Source: Amoebophrya sp. A120 (lineage: Eukaryota > Sar > Dinophyceae > Syndiniales > Amoebophryaceae). From it: a DNA stretch of 64,000 nt. The translations under genes were made by a program, and so were the position numbers. Below, piece after piece: positions 1 to 9,741 of the stretch. The notes under the pieces are model-generated. The model was not told the DNA's origin. It ran no database searches and worked only from the letters and a program-made list of their open reading frames with translations. The stretch covers positions 3,503,600 through 3,567,599 of the forward strand of contig CAJINV010000003.1 in NCBI GenBank assembly GCA_905178155.1, read 5' to 3'. How positions within the stretch are numbered: the stretch's first letter is position 1; every line of letters starts with the position of its first letter.

Positions 1-96
1 AATTCACCGCCAGCGAGGAAGCTTCAGCGCTGGAAAACATACAGCAGGGTTAGGTACGCTGTCAGCGGCCTACTGAAAGGTTGTACATCTTCCTAC

Positions 97-3000
97 TTAC
101 TGCACCGGGCCGAAAGCGCTGCCCTTGAAGACCTTCAACACGAATGCCGCGAGTGCAGTGGCTTCCGAGTCGCCAGAGACCACCTCAATCGTGTTCCGGC
201 CAAAGTCCAACATGAACTGTGACACCCGCCTATCCAGGGCGCCGGTAGCGCTTCTAGAAGCAGCTGCAGCTCCTGGGACACCACCAGGGTCTACTCGCGA
301 TAAGTCCCCCGTGACTGTCAGTTGCATCTTCGAGTTGCAGTGCGACTGCGAGTCACTTCCCTCGCCGTCTCCCGCTTGCAACAGCGTCCGTCTTGTCGTT
401 ATCCCTTCTGCAAAATTGGAGCGCTCACCTGGAAAATCGAAGTCGGAGTCTCGCGGGCCTATGCGCTCCAGAATGGCCCAGAGCATCATGCCAGATTGGA
501 CGGCTTCGGGAAAGTACAGGATGGAAAGAACTAGCCTCCCCTGGCGCAGTCCGAGTGCTTCGGTTGACGCAGGACGTGAAGTAGGAGCGTTCTCGTGGTG
601 TCTGGCCTCCTGATAGAAGTGATTCATGAGTGTAAAGTAAAACGCGGTTGGCGCTGAAGAGGCCCCGGCCTTTCTCTTTACCCCCAGCATCAACGAGTTT
701 TGCAGCTGGGTCTTCGTCGGAACAGCGGAAACTGGCATGGTACTATGCTCCTCCGGATTTGTTGTTGAGCCCGAAGTACCTCCAGAAGTGATCGGTGGAG
801 CAGGTGGAGGTGCAACAACTGGTGACTGGTCAGTACTCCTAACTTTGACGGTGCCGGAGATAACCTTTCCGCGATGCAATGTCCGCCTCACGGAACCCTC
901 ACTTGCCTGGCTCCGCAGGCTGTCCGTGGAGTCCATAATCCCCAGCGAAACGCTCAAGGAAGAACCTGTTGCTGCATACTCGGGAGAAGTTCGACGGTCT
1001 TGACGCTCGGTTTCGGAAATCGTGGCTGCACTTGTGTCTGCAATTACGCTGGTCCTCGTCTCCCTACCGAGCCCCAACGGGTGTTGCACAAAAACCACAT
1101 CCGGTTCCTTCCGGCTTGCGTCGCTACAGAGGGACTCGGAAATTTGCCTGACAAAGGAATCCATTTCGTCGAAGACCATCTGTTCCTCGAGCTCCGCCAG
1201 GTCAGCGGCGGCCCCTGGGTCGTTCTGCTCCACGAGATGGCGAATCAAAGACAAGTCCTCAAGAATCCCCGCAGTGTTGTCTCCTGAAGGCAGCGCCGCA
1301 CCACCTTCCAGTGCTGCTCGAGTTTGCCGGGCACAGATGTTCTCAACGCCAACTACCTGGTGCTCTACTGCGTGGTCCTTGATGTCCGCGTCCTCAGTCA
1401 GCAGAGGGCCAGAGAAGGTCGGAGTCCGCAAGAACGGATCGTCCATCGAAAGCACCTCGGGCTCCATGTCAGAGGTCGTTTGTAGAGGTCGATCTCTGAT
1501 TGAGGTACTCGAAGTCGTCGTTGTGGAGGAGGTCGTACGGAGGAGCGGCACAGTCACTTCCTCTCGCGGAGGAGCAGTTTGCGCGGGATGGTTGCTCGAG
1601 GGGACTTCTTGCGAAGGAGCCTGGAATGGAGACAAAGCGTATGGCGACGAGGTGGTGGCAGGAGCACTCGGATTGCAGTACCGCGGCCAGCTTGTAATCG
1701 TGGGAGTTGTCGTTCTTGCTCCAGCGGAGCGCGGACGGCGACTGGAAGAAGATGTACCGCGACTGGAAGACGTACTGCAAAAGCCATTCAGGCGGGGGAC
1801 GTCTTCTCTTCCTCCATGTGGAGCGTTTTCTCGGCCCCGCGAATCATCTGCACAACTACGCAAGTGCTGCTTCGAGCTTGCGAGAGGTGCAGGAAATCGC
1901 GAGTCGAAGACACTCCGAGGCCAGGAGTTGGCACCTCCACACGTCGAGGGTCTTTCTTGCTTCGCACAATCTTCTACATCATGCTGGTCCTCTTCATCGC
2001 GTCTTGTTTTTAATTCAACGGTCGTAATTTCTGCAGTATTTTTCCGATTTTGGGGCGCGGAGCTTGGCCGAAGATGAAATCCTTGATGGACTGCAAGTGA
2101 GGACCTGTCTCCCTCTTCCATGCTTTGCAGTCGTGAAGCCTCCGGTTGATGTTCCCGGACAAGCAAGGGCAGTGCCTGCGGCGGAAACGCTCTCCTTGGC
2201 TGCCCTGCTGGACGCTGGTTTTGTGCCTGCGCGCCTTGATTTTTCATGTGGCTCTCAACGTTGCTCTCAGTAAGGGTGGACGAGCGCGTTTTGGCGAGGA
2301 GAGAGGATGCATGCACGACCGATTCTACATCCGCCTCATCCCCGGAGGACGAAGGCAGCATTCCGCCCTCACTTTCGGCCCGTTCTTCCAGCGCGTCAAG
2401 GTCGAAAAGAATCGGATCGTGGGTTGGAGCGGGGCACGGTGCCGATACCGCTCTGCGAAAATCCTCGCCGTTGTGATCGTAAAGCCCCAGTTCCTCGTCC
2501 TCATCCTCGGTGCTGATTTGCCGTTGCGCTCTTTCATCTGGCATGCTCGAGAGAGCGTTATTTTTCTGGCATACTATTCTAAGCATTTCAGTCGTGTTAT
2601 TGTCGGGAACCGTACCAGGACGAGCAGCTGCGTCTGGCCGCACGACGTTGGCACGAACGAGGGCGCTACTTTCCTCACTAGCGGGGCCGCTGTTGTAGTG
2701 CTTTATTCCCTTGTTCTCCTTCTTACTTCCGCTTTTTCCTTTGCGACGTTCCTGCAGCGAAAGGGTGTGAACGGCTTTCAGAATGTGCAGTCTCTCCTCC
2801 TCCGTGGGGTCCGAAACGGAACGACACCAGGAACCCAGGAGCGAGGAATCATTCAGAGATGCCCCGGTGACGTAATCCAGAAAATCACCCGGCGCAGCGT
2901 CGCCTGGCGCTTGTTCCTGGCTTTGGTCTTCATTTTGGTCCTCCTTGATCGCGGGTGGATAACGAGCGACAGCTCCTCGTCTTTTGCGCCTGCGCCGCTC

Positions 3001-5448
3001 GCGTTCCTGTTCGTGACGCCGCTTCAGAAGGGTACTGATCAGACGCGATCGCCACAGCATCTCAAGCGCTCGTCCCCGGTGCGCCAGACTGCAACTAGCC
3101 AGAGCGTGGTGTGTAGTTGTCACACCCTTTCGGAAAAGCGCGGGCTTGTTGTGGCAAAGCAACATACTTTCAAATCTTTCGCTCAGCTCGGCGAGGGACG
3201 CAGCTGAGACTCGCAAATCTTCAGTTGCAGAAGTACCTGCTGGCTCAAGACGATTTGATTCTTGGTGGGATCGCGTGCACCCGGTATCTTCCCTTACTTG
3301 TGCGTCTCGTCGTGCATCAAGGTCAGAGGGTTGCTGAGAACTGATTCCCGGCACCGTTTCATCTCTTCGTCCTTGGTCTGCACGCAGTTCTTGTGTACTA
3401 TCATCTACCGTGTCTGCAAGTCGTCCTGTAACATCGTCGACGGAGGTGCGAGCTCTATCACAGTACCCCTGCGCAGCAGCGCTGGTCAGAAAATTTAGTT
3501 CTCTGTCTGTGGGCGACGAGGGCATGAAGTTCGCCGCGGCTCTCAGAACCGTTGCGGCATGTGGCGAAACCGCATGATCGCTAGGTGAGTTGTGCGGCTC
3601 GACGCGGTCCTCCGCACACTCATTCAGCAAGTGGTGTAGAGGAGAGATGCGATGTGGATACAGCATTGCCATGGAGTTGCGAAAGCCCGAGGGGGACAGG
3701 TGTGCCAAATTGTGAAACGTGGCCGAATCCACCAACTCTTCAGAATCACTGCCACTCGGCGAGACCGCCGCCGGCGAGGGAGGCAGGCTCGGCGGCGGAC
3801 CGCCCCACGATAGCGTTGCCGTGCGAGGTTCATTTCCGCTAGCGCTGTGTCGATGACGTTGCGAAGAACTACTAGACTCTCCGCTACTTCGTGGAGTGAC
3901 TGCTGGTCCCCGACGACCCGTTGACTTGTTCTTGGATCTGGAAGAACTATCGGATCGTTTCGATTTTGATGCGCTTTTAGCTCTACTCGCTGATGCGGAA
4001 GTTGTACTAGAGGACCCTGTTCCGACATTACCTCCGTCCGGCGCGGCAGTATTGACGTCACCCAAAGATAAAGACCCGTGGAGGCTGCTCTGTAAAAGAT
4101 TGGGCGTCCGCGGTCGAGCCGTAGCAGGAGGCGTGGCTACAAGTGACATTTTATTCGCAGTATTGCTCTTCCCCTCCCGCACCGCTGCTGGCTCATGTTC
4201 CCAAGACGTAACTTGAGGCATCATGGATGTCGAGCTACTGGACGAAGATGCTGATGCTCCACCAGCACCTCCCAGAGTGGAAGAAGTGCCGTGCTGTCCT
4301 ACGTAAGAACTACCGTCGCAGTCGTCAAAGAGCCCTGTGCCCGCTCCGAGATACGAGTGCTCCCGCTCTCCCCCTGATCCGCCGCTTCTCGACCGGGAAT
4401 TGCGCCGCGGTGAACGGGGGCTCGCGGGCTCCGAAAGTGGAATCCCTCCGCCGCAGATGAAGTAGGCCAACCGCCCGTGACGCTTCAGTAGCCATTTGGC
4501 AATTGACCAGTGCGCGGCCGTGCTCCACAGATCGTGCTCCGTGCCTGCAATCGCGGCGACCGCGCGCGGACTGGTCGGCTCCGAAGAGGATTGCCGACTC
4601 CAGCGCACGAGCCCTGGCATCAGCAAGCTATCGTCTTCTTCACACGCAGCTACGGCAGTACTAGAAAACTCTTCCCTTCCGCGGTGCGGAGTGACATGAT
4701 CGGTTTTTACTCCAAGAGCGCCCACTACCGCCTGACCGCTCGCCGTCGCCCCGCCACCGAAGGCGTGCTGACTCTCCAGCGCCGAAAGTGGCCACGAGGT
4801 CGAGCGGGAGCGCGGCGCACCGTAAGAGACTTGTTCCTCATCGTCCTGTTCGCTCGAAGATCCGCCTGACACGATCGCACGTGGTTGTCTAGGACGCCTC
4901 TTGGCGACTGCTGCCGCTTCCGTCTCAGAGGTCGTGGATTCCCCACTAGAAGAGTCTTCCCCGGGGAGTCGGTAGCGGCGCTGTCGGAAGTCCTGCTGCT
5001 GCGCAGCACCAAAGATGGATGCAAGTTCTTGCCCGCTGAAAATTGTGGGAAGTCGCGGCACCGTCGACCCACTGGAGGCTCCTGGGCTTCTGGGTGATAG
5101 GAGCGGGTCCCCCGCTCCTGCGCCTTCGCTTGCATCCAGGTCGGCATGCTCATGTATGGCTTGGTCCCAAAAATTGTTGCTCGAACTGCTCTCCGTGGTT
5201 TTCGCGGACGCAGGTTCTTCCGGATCGGAGACGAATGACCGCGCATGATCGAAAATCATGCCGCTTCGTGCAAGGGCAAGTCCAACCCCAACAGCTCTTG
5301 CGCAAAACAACAGAACCGCGGGCAGAAGCACCTGAATAACCGTTGTTCCAACGCTGGCATGACTGCCTCTTCTCGACGGATAACGCATGGAGGTGCGTCC
5401 GTGGGATTTGTTCCCGGTTCCGCATCGTGACGGCGGCGCATCAAACAT
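97..5448 (-). CDS. Giant low-complexity protein, function unknown
   Basis: One uninterrupted reading frame of 1783 codons from an ATG at 5448 to a TAA at 97-99. A hydrophobic stretch at about residues 36-62 (VIQVLLPAVLLFCARAVGVG) could be a signal anchor; a second Met at residue 21 would also keep it. Most of the rest is low-complexity and rich in Ser, Gly, Arg, Glu and Thr, with runs of serine and a strongly basic patch near residues 810-830 (ERERRRRKRRG). Only the last ~180 residues look like a folded region: they contain FYFTLMNHFYQEARHH, then a hydrophobic stretch with LVLSILYFPEAVQSGMMLW, and end with FMLDFGRN and a hydrophobic ALAAFVLKVF segment. I recognise no family. The many plus-strand open frames opposite it are antisense by-products of its GC-rich composition. 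That it is a real gene follows from its length; no function is claimed. Confidence 0.75.
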   Translation of the reverse strand: MFDAPPSRCGTGNKSHGRTSMRYPSRRGSHASVGTTVIQVLLPAVLLFCARAVGVGLALARSGMIFDHARSFVSDPEEPASAKTTESSSSNNFWDQAIHEHADLDASEGAGAGDPLLSPRSPGASSGSTVPRLPTIFSGQELASIFGAAQQQDFRQRRYRLPGEDSSSGESTTSETEAAAVAKRRPRQPRAIVSGGSSSEQDDEEQVSYGAPRSRSTSWPLSALESQHAFGGGATASGQAVVGALGVKTDHVTPHRGREEFSSTAVAACEEDDSLLMPGLVRWSRQSSSEPTSPRAVAAIAGTEHDLWSTAAHWSIAKWLLKRHGRLAYFICGGGIPLSEPASPRSPRRNSRSRSGGSGGEREHSYLGAGTGLFDDCDGSSYVGQHGTSSTLGGAGGASASSSSSSTSMMPQVTSWEHEPAAVREGKSNTANKMSLVATPPATARPRTPNLLQSSLHGSLSLGDVNTAAPDGGNVGTGSSSTTSASASRAKSASKSKRSDSSSRSKNKSTGRRGPAVTPRSSGESSSSSQRHRHSASGNEPRTATLSWGGPPPSLPPSPAAVSPSGSDSEELVDSATFHNLAHLSPSGFRNSMAMLYPHRISPLHHLLNECAEDRVEPHNSPSDHAVSPHAATVLRAAANFMPSSPTDRELNFLTSAAAQGYCDRARTSVDDVTGRLADTVDDSTQELRADQGRRDETVPGISSQQPSDLDARRDAQVREDTGCTRSHQESNRLEPAGTSATEDLRVSAASLAELSERFESMLLCHNKPALFRKGVTTTHHALASCSLAHRGRALEMLWRSRLISTLLKRRHEQERERRRRKRRGAVARYPPAIKEDQNEDQSQEQAPGDAAPGDFLDYVTGASLNDSSLLGSWCRSVSDPTEEERLHILKAVHTLSLQERRKGKSGSKKENKGIKHYNSGPASEESSALVRANVVRPDAAARPGTVPDNNTTEMLRIVCQKNNALSSMPDERAQRQISTEDEDEELGLYDHNGEDFRRAVSAPCPAPTHDPILFDLDALEERAESEGGMLPSSSGDEADVESVVHASSLLAKTRSSTLTESNVESHMKNQGAQAQNQRPAGQPRRAFPPQALPLLVREHQPEASRLQSMEEGDRSSLAVHQGFHLRPSSAPQNRKNTAEITTVELKTRRDEEDQHDVEDCAKQERPSTCGGANSWPRSVFDSRFPAPLASSKQHLRSCADDSRGRENAPHGGREDVPRLNGFCSTSSSRGTSSSSRRPRSAGARTTTPTITSWPRYCNPSAPATTSSPYALSPFQAPSQEVPSSNHPAQTAPPREEVTVPLLRTTSSTTTTSSTSIRDRPLQTTSDMEPEVLSMDDPFLRTPTFSGPLLTEDADIKDHAVEHQVVGVENICARQTRAALEGGAALPSGDNTAGILEDLSLIRHLVEQNDPGAAADLAELEEQMVFDEMDSFVRQISESLCSDASRKEPDVVFVQHPLGLGRETRTSVIADTSAATISETERQDRRTSPEYAATGSSLSVSLGIMDSTDSLRSQASEGSVRRTLHRGKVISGTVKVRSTDQSPVVAPPPAPPITSGGTSGSTTNPEEHSTMPVSAVPTKTQLQNSLMLGVKRKAGASSAPTAFYFTLMNHFYQEARHHENAPTSRPASTEALGLRQGRLVLSILYFPEAVQSGMMLWAILERIGPRDSDFDFPGERSNFAEGITTRRTLLQAGDGEGSDSQSHCNSKMQLTVTGDLSRVDPGGVPGAAAASRSATGALDRRVSQFMLDFGRNTIEVVSGDSEATALAAFVLKVFKGSAFGPVQ

Positions 5449-5849
5449 GTTGGTGTTTCAACTATCAGCAGTCACGGTTCTGTTGCTCATTCGGCGTTCG
5501 ACAAAGGAAGACCACATCTTTGTTTTTCCGTACCGACATCAGTGTGAAGTAACATAGCCCTGCGAAAAATTGTATAAGTGAATAAGTGAATAGTGCTTAC
5601 GCGATTTGTTCATATTTTGTGCTCAGAATCAGATAATTTCTGAGTGCGTTGGAAACAAAGACAAGAAGATTGTAGAAGATGAACAAAAATAGCTCAAAGA
5701 AATGGTCCGTGACCGTGTCGTACGAACGCGCGCCGAGCAGAATACGTTTCAATCGCAGTGAGGGAGCTTTTCGTGGTGATTTTTCGCGTGTAGTGTAGCT
5801 AGCAGATCATGGAAGAAGAATTTCCACCAACATCTTCGCAGTTGGTTCT

Positions 5850-8800
5850 TCACTCCGCCTGTGAGGGGCGAATGAAAAGAATCGCGGATCGAGCGCCATC
5901 TGTGTACTGGTAGATCCTATCGCAAGAAAAAAGTGTTACAGTTACACATTGTGTTGCAGAACACGCATGAGAGGCAACCTCTGTCATGCACGAAATGCTT
6001 TCAAACCTTATTTCATACGTGTTTTCCCGTAGGATTTCTGCAATGCAAGTTTTCTCTCTCAGGCAGAGAAATTTGTGTTGCTGGGTTGACAACAAATGTG
6101 TAACTGTAACACTTTTTTCGTGGGATAGATCCAGAGGTGAGGATACTGCTTTCGTAATGACGTGAGAAAATTCGTGCATAAGCAGTCTTCCACCACGTAC
6201 ACCCAGTCGTCGCCTCGTAGGTAATATTCCACCATCACGAAACTCCGCCAGACCAGGTAATCAAGGTGCGATGCATCATCGATCACAACCTTGATGTTGC
6301 GATCGGTGCGCGTTTTTGCGGACTGTACCAAGACTTCCGAGGCTTCTTGCGCTTGTGGATGTTGATCCGGGACAATATTCCTGCGCAGATCTTCATGTAC
6401 CTGGTCCGCGAGGGCGGCGCGCAGCGGAAGAATAAGGTTCGAAAGCTTCTCTCTGTCCAAGGATGTCGGCTTCTCATCGGTGGTCTCCTTCTTTTCTTTT
6501 GCTAGAGCATTCTGATAGTGGGCGACACCGTGCCGGAGTCTGTCTTCCACCTCTATGGGAATCTTGAAGTCGTATTCGGGACGCGGGCTCAAGATCAAAT
6601 CCAAGATTGTCGAGGACGCAAGCTCTTGGTGCAGAAAGTGCACTGCAACGGGCGCAGGTTCATTCTCATCACCAACGTGGCTACTAGAACTATCTTCCGG
6701 AAGTAGTAGATCGGGTGCTGGGTACAGTCTGCTACGTGGCGGCTTCCTCCAGGTACTATCCACAAATTCCACGTTTTGGGCAACGTGGTCACGCTGGTGC
6801 AAGTGCACGTCTAGAACCTCCGGGATGGGCCAGCCGGGCGGCGCGAACAGTTCCTTGCCATCCACCGACTCGATACTCGCACTCAAGTACAAGTCGCTTA
6901 CGCTTTCCGTTTCGGTTTCTCCATTAGGAGCGCCAGCTGAGCTGCTGGTGTTTTTAACACGTTGTCTCATCTTCTGTTGCAGTACCCTTGGTCGGAAGAC
7001 CTTGTCGATGTTCTCGTAGAGACCCAAAGTGCTGCCCTCGGCTTTGTCGCACTGGCGCAGAAGCACGCTGTCCCGCGACCTCCGGGGAACGAGAGTGAGA
7101 TTAAAAATGTCTCTACCACCGGGTTCGATCGAGGTCCCTGTAAGAATCCACGGGGTAGCACGACCCCCGACGAGGCCTCTGTCGTCCGATCGCGCCGATC
7201 GCATCGAGAAGGCGCCGTCGCGCAGCCACAGCGTTTCCAGGTTCCTTAAAAACGGGTGCAAGTTAATGTCGAAGCCGAGTAAGCTGGCTTTTCCTTGGAA
7301 GAAATCGTGCCACATCGCGAGCCCAGTTCCCTGAAGGATTCCTATCTCCAAAACCGTAAACCAGGAGGACGGAGAATTCTGTGAAGATGCAGCCACACTT
7401 TCATCTTCTTGTTCAATTTTCTTCGAAAAGAACAAATGTTTCAAATGCCGGACGTAGTGCGGCGCAAAATGATGCGACGTGCATATCAGCCCGTGGCCCG
7501 CCATCCGGTCCCCTCCGAACATGTTCTGGTCATCATCCGTTACCTTCGTCCCCACAGTGTCACCAACGTGCAAGTCCACGCACTGTCCGTAGCGATACTC
7601 CGCGTTCTTGAGCCGCTGCAACAGAATCCAGTCGCGCAAATCAGCGAACACGTAACGGTCTGGGATGAAAGTGTAGGGCGTTTGCTGCGCATTCAGTACT
7701 TCCGCAGTCACGAGAGGTGGAGCGGTTTCATCATCTCCAAGATGATCTTGTTGTGTGGCAGCAACAGCTTTTGAAGCGATAGCCTCGCACCCGTCTGGCA
7801 CAACGGCGTGGGCGGTACCTAGCTTCGGCAGGCGGAAGGGCGCTGCGCGACAGCCCGTGGTGCGCTCCCACTGCGATAGCGCCGACACGTGAGACATGGC
7901 AAAGAACGTAACACCAGAAAGCTGTCCCTCATTCTGTTGTTCATCCAGTGTGCACGCTGTGGCGTTCGACGGATTCAGCTTCAGCACTTCATTTCGTATC
8001 CAAGCTGTGTTGCGGCGCTTGATGTTGAGATGAGTTGTTGCAGAGGGTCGTGGATCTGTTGCAGCTGGTTCAGAAGCTTCATCTGCAACAGTTGTGGGCC
8101 GAGTCTTATCTGCAGCTTGGTTCAAAACAACTATGACGCGGTCTGCCAGCGCAGAGGCCAGCTGCAGAATGATCGGGATGGACCTTGGGCGGTCCTCTTG
8201 TGTTTCACCACCGGGGCGGGCTTTGACTTGCACCACAACGCAGTCAAATCGCACTGTGCGAATGGACCATCTGTTCTTTTCGTCACGTTCCTCAGCGGCC
8301 CCGTCAACATCCTGTACCGCTTTTTGGTCTGCCTCTTGTAAAAACTCAGCCTGGGTGATGGAGCGAATAAAAACTTCCGCACCGTCAGCGATCTGCAGCG
8401 CAGCATGTTCTTTATGTGGCTGATTCTTGCTTTCCTCCGTAGCCGAAGCGCCGTCTTCTTCGGCAACATGCTCATCTTCATGAATCCATAAATACCGGCG
8501 CAGAAGTCCTCCACGATCTCCCGGCGCGACATTCGCGCCGGAACTCTGGCTCTCGTCCTCTCCATCCACCTGCAGCTCCCCCGTTGAGCCGAATCCGAGT
8601 TTTGCAGAATCGCTTAACGCCCGATGGTGACTACAGGGAGGAAGAACGCCAGGTGTAAACGTGAGGGACTCCTTGTTAAACACAGGGCGTCCTAATGGTC
8701 GGTAGGCCCGGGTTGCGGATGCGAAATTGCGGTCCAGTCTGACGATGAACGACCACAAGGATGCAGCCTCACCTGAAAACTGGTCCTCGCCTGTAGTACC

Positions 8801-9049
8801 TGGGCTTCTTGTTCCTAGCAGCTCGCGACGCAAAGAAGAAGCCGTCAAACGACGGCGATCATCCTTGCAGGCAGTTTCAAACCTGCCGACGGGCAAAGGC
8901 TGGAGATGCAACGCGGTAGCTTCCGCATTTTGCCAACACCAGGGTAGGAATAGATAAGCTTGAAGCAATAACGAAGCAGTAAAGCGAGTAAACAGGTCGA
9001 CCCAAAAACGAGAACCACTCAGACGACAAAGCAGAATTGACCCGACCAT
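5850..9049 (-). CDS. Signal-peptide-bearing SAM-dependent methyltransferase, two exons
   Basis: Exon 1 runs from the ATG at 9049 to about 6126 and exon 2 from about 5910 to a TGA at 5850. Joined at the direct repeat GGATCTA they give an open frame of 995 codons. The N-terminus has a hydrophobic segment (residues ~17-38, SLLLQAYLFLPWCW), suggesting entry into the secretory pathway. A class I methyltransferase core lies near residues 560-600: motif I is VLEIGILQGTG and the acidic end of beta2 reads LLGFDINL. Near residue 920 VVIDDASH is followed by YVVEDCL. That pair (ID-D-x-SH ... VVED) is typical of the macrocin O-methyltransferase / cephalosporin hydroxylase-like group of small-molecule methyltransferases. 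The ~560 N-terminal residues and the ~320-residue insert between the two motif blocks have no counterpart that I recognise. The substrate cannot be inferred. The final intron is an inverted-repeat element described separately. Confidence 0.7.
5911..6132 (-). mobile_element. Introner-like intron with terminal inverted repeats and 7-bp direct repeats
   Basis: The last intron of the methyltransferase gene has no GT-AG ends. It is bounded by the direct repeat GGATCTA (minus strand, at 6132-6126 and 5917-5911). Just inside are inverted repeats of about 30 bp: 5926-5956 and 6090-6119 share the core AAAAAAGTGTTACAGTTACA and its complement, with one or two differences. Removing one repeat copy plus the element (215 nt) restores the frame, reading from ...LWIY into QYTDG and on to the stop. 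A transposon-like insertion with its target duplication that is spliced out is the simplest reading. The ~135 nt between the arms holds nothing coding. Confidence 0.75.
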
Positions 9050-9741
9050 GAGGTCGCCAATTGCGCGGCTGAATCAATCATGTGCAGCACCAGGCTCAAG
9101 TCAGGAAGAAATAGGGGCAAAGTCATGTAGCAGATTGCAGGAAGCTGCGTGACTGGGATTTCTTCGTTCTGATCGCAATACATAGCCCGAAAGGCAAACA
9201 CAGGTTCCTGAAATGGCTTCAATGACAATGAAGTAGAGAGAGCGGGTTTGCACTTTCCTTGTTTCCGTACAGGTAAACCATATCACAGCGACAGCACGTA
9301 TTCTCATTCCTTCGAGTGATCTTTTTTGAAATTGAAAACGGAAATGAGTTTTTTGTCCCGTTCCAGTACGTGCTTGGTGCGCAAGGGCTTCCATTCATTG
9401 ATTTTACAGTTACACTATCAACAAGCATTCAGAAAAGTAGACATCAAAGAGCTCGGAAATACGTTGAGAGTAAAGTTAAATTTCAGGAATGTCATCATCC
9501 GCTACAACGAACCCCGCTACTGAAGGATGATCCCTAAGTTCATTGTAGTTACCGACACTTGAAAAGTACCATATAGGTGGAGCTGAAGCTATCAATCTTT
9601 CTACAACTAACGTCTTCGTCTTCTAGGCTCTTGCCCCTATCGACGCAGTGAGACAATGGAATAGGACGAGGCTTCAACAGAAGCAGATGAAGAGCAAGAG
9701 GGAGGACACCACTAGAAGTGCCACTTGCAAGCTACTCCTGC
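9050..9741. other. Intergenic stretch, no gene seen
   Basis: About 690 bases lie between the methyltransferase start and the RING-gene stop. It is more AT-rich than the genes beside it. Short open frames occur on both strands (for example 9316-9537 on plus) but have no recognisable motif, no consistent codon bias and overlap each other, so I do not call a gene. It should contain the promoter or leader of the methyltransferase gene and the 3' UTR of the RING gene. Confidence 0.5.

Noticed and set aside
1022-3207. Long plus-strand ORFs of 351 and 353 codons
   Set aside because: They lie wholly antisense to the 1783-codon minus-strand gene, have no motif, and several other frames are open at the same place because of GC-rich codon composition.
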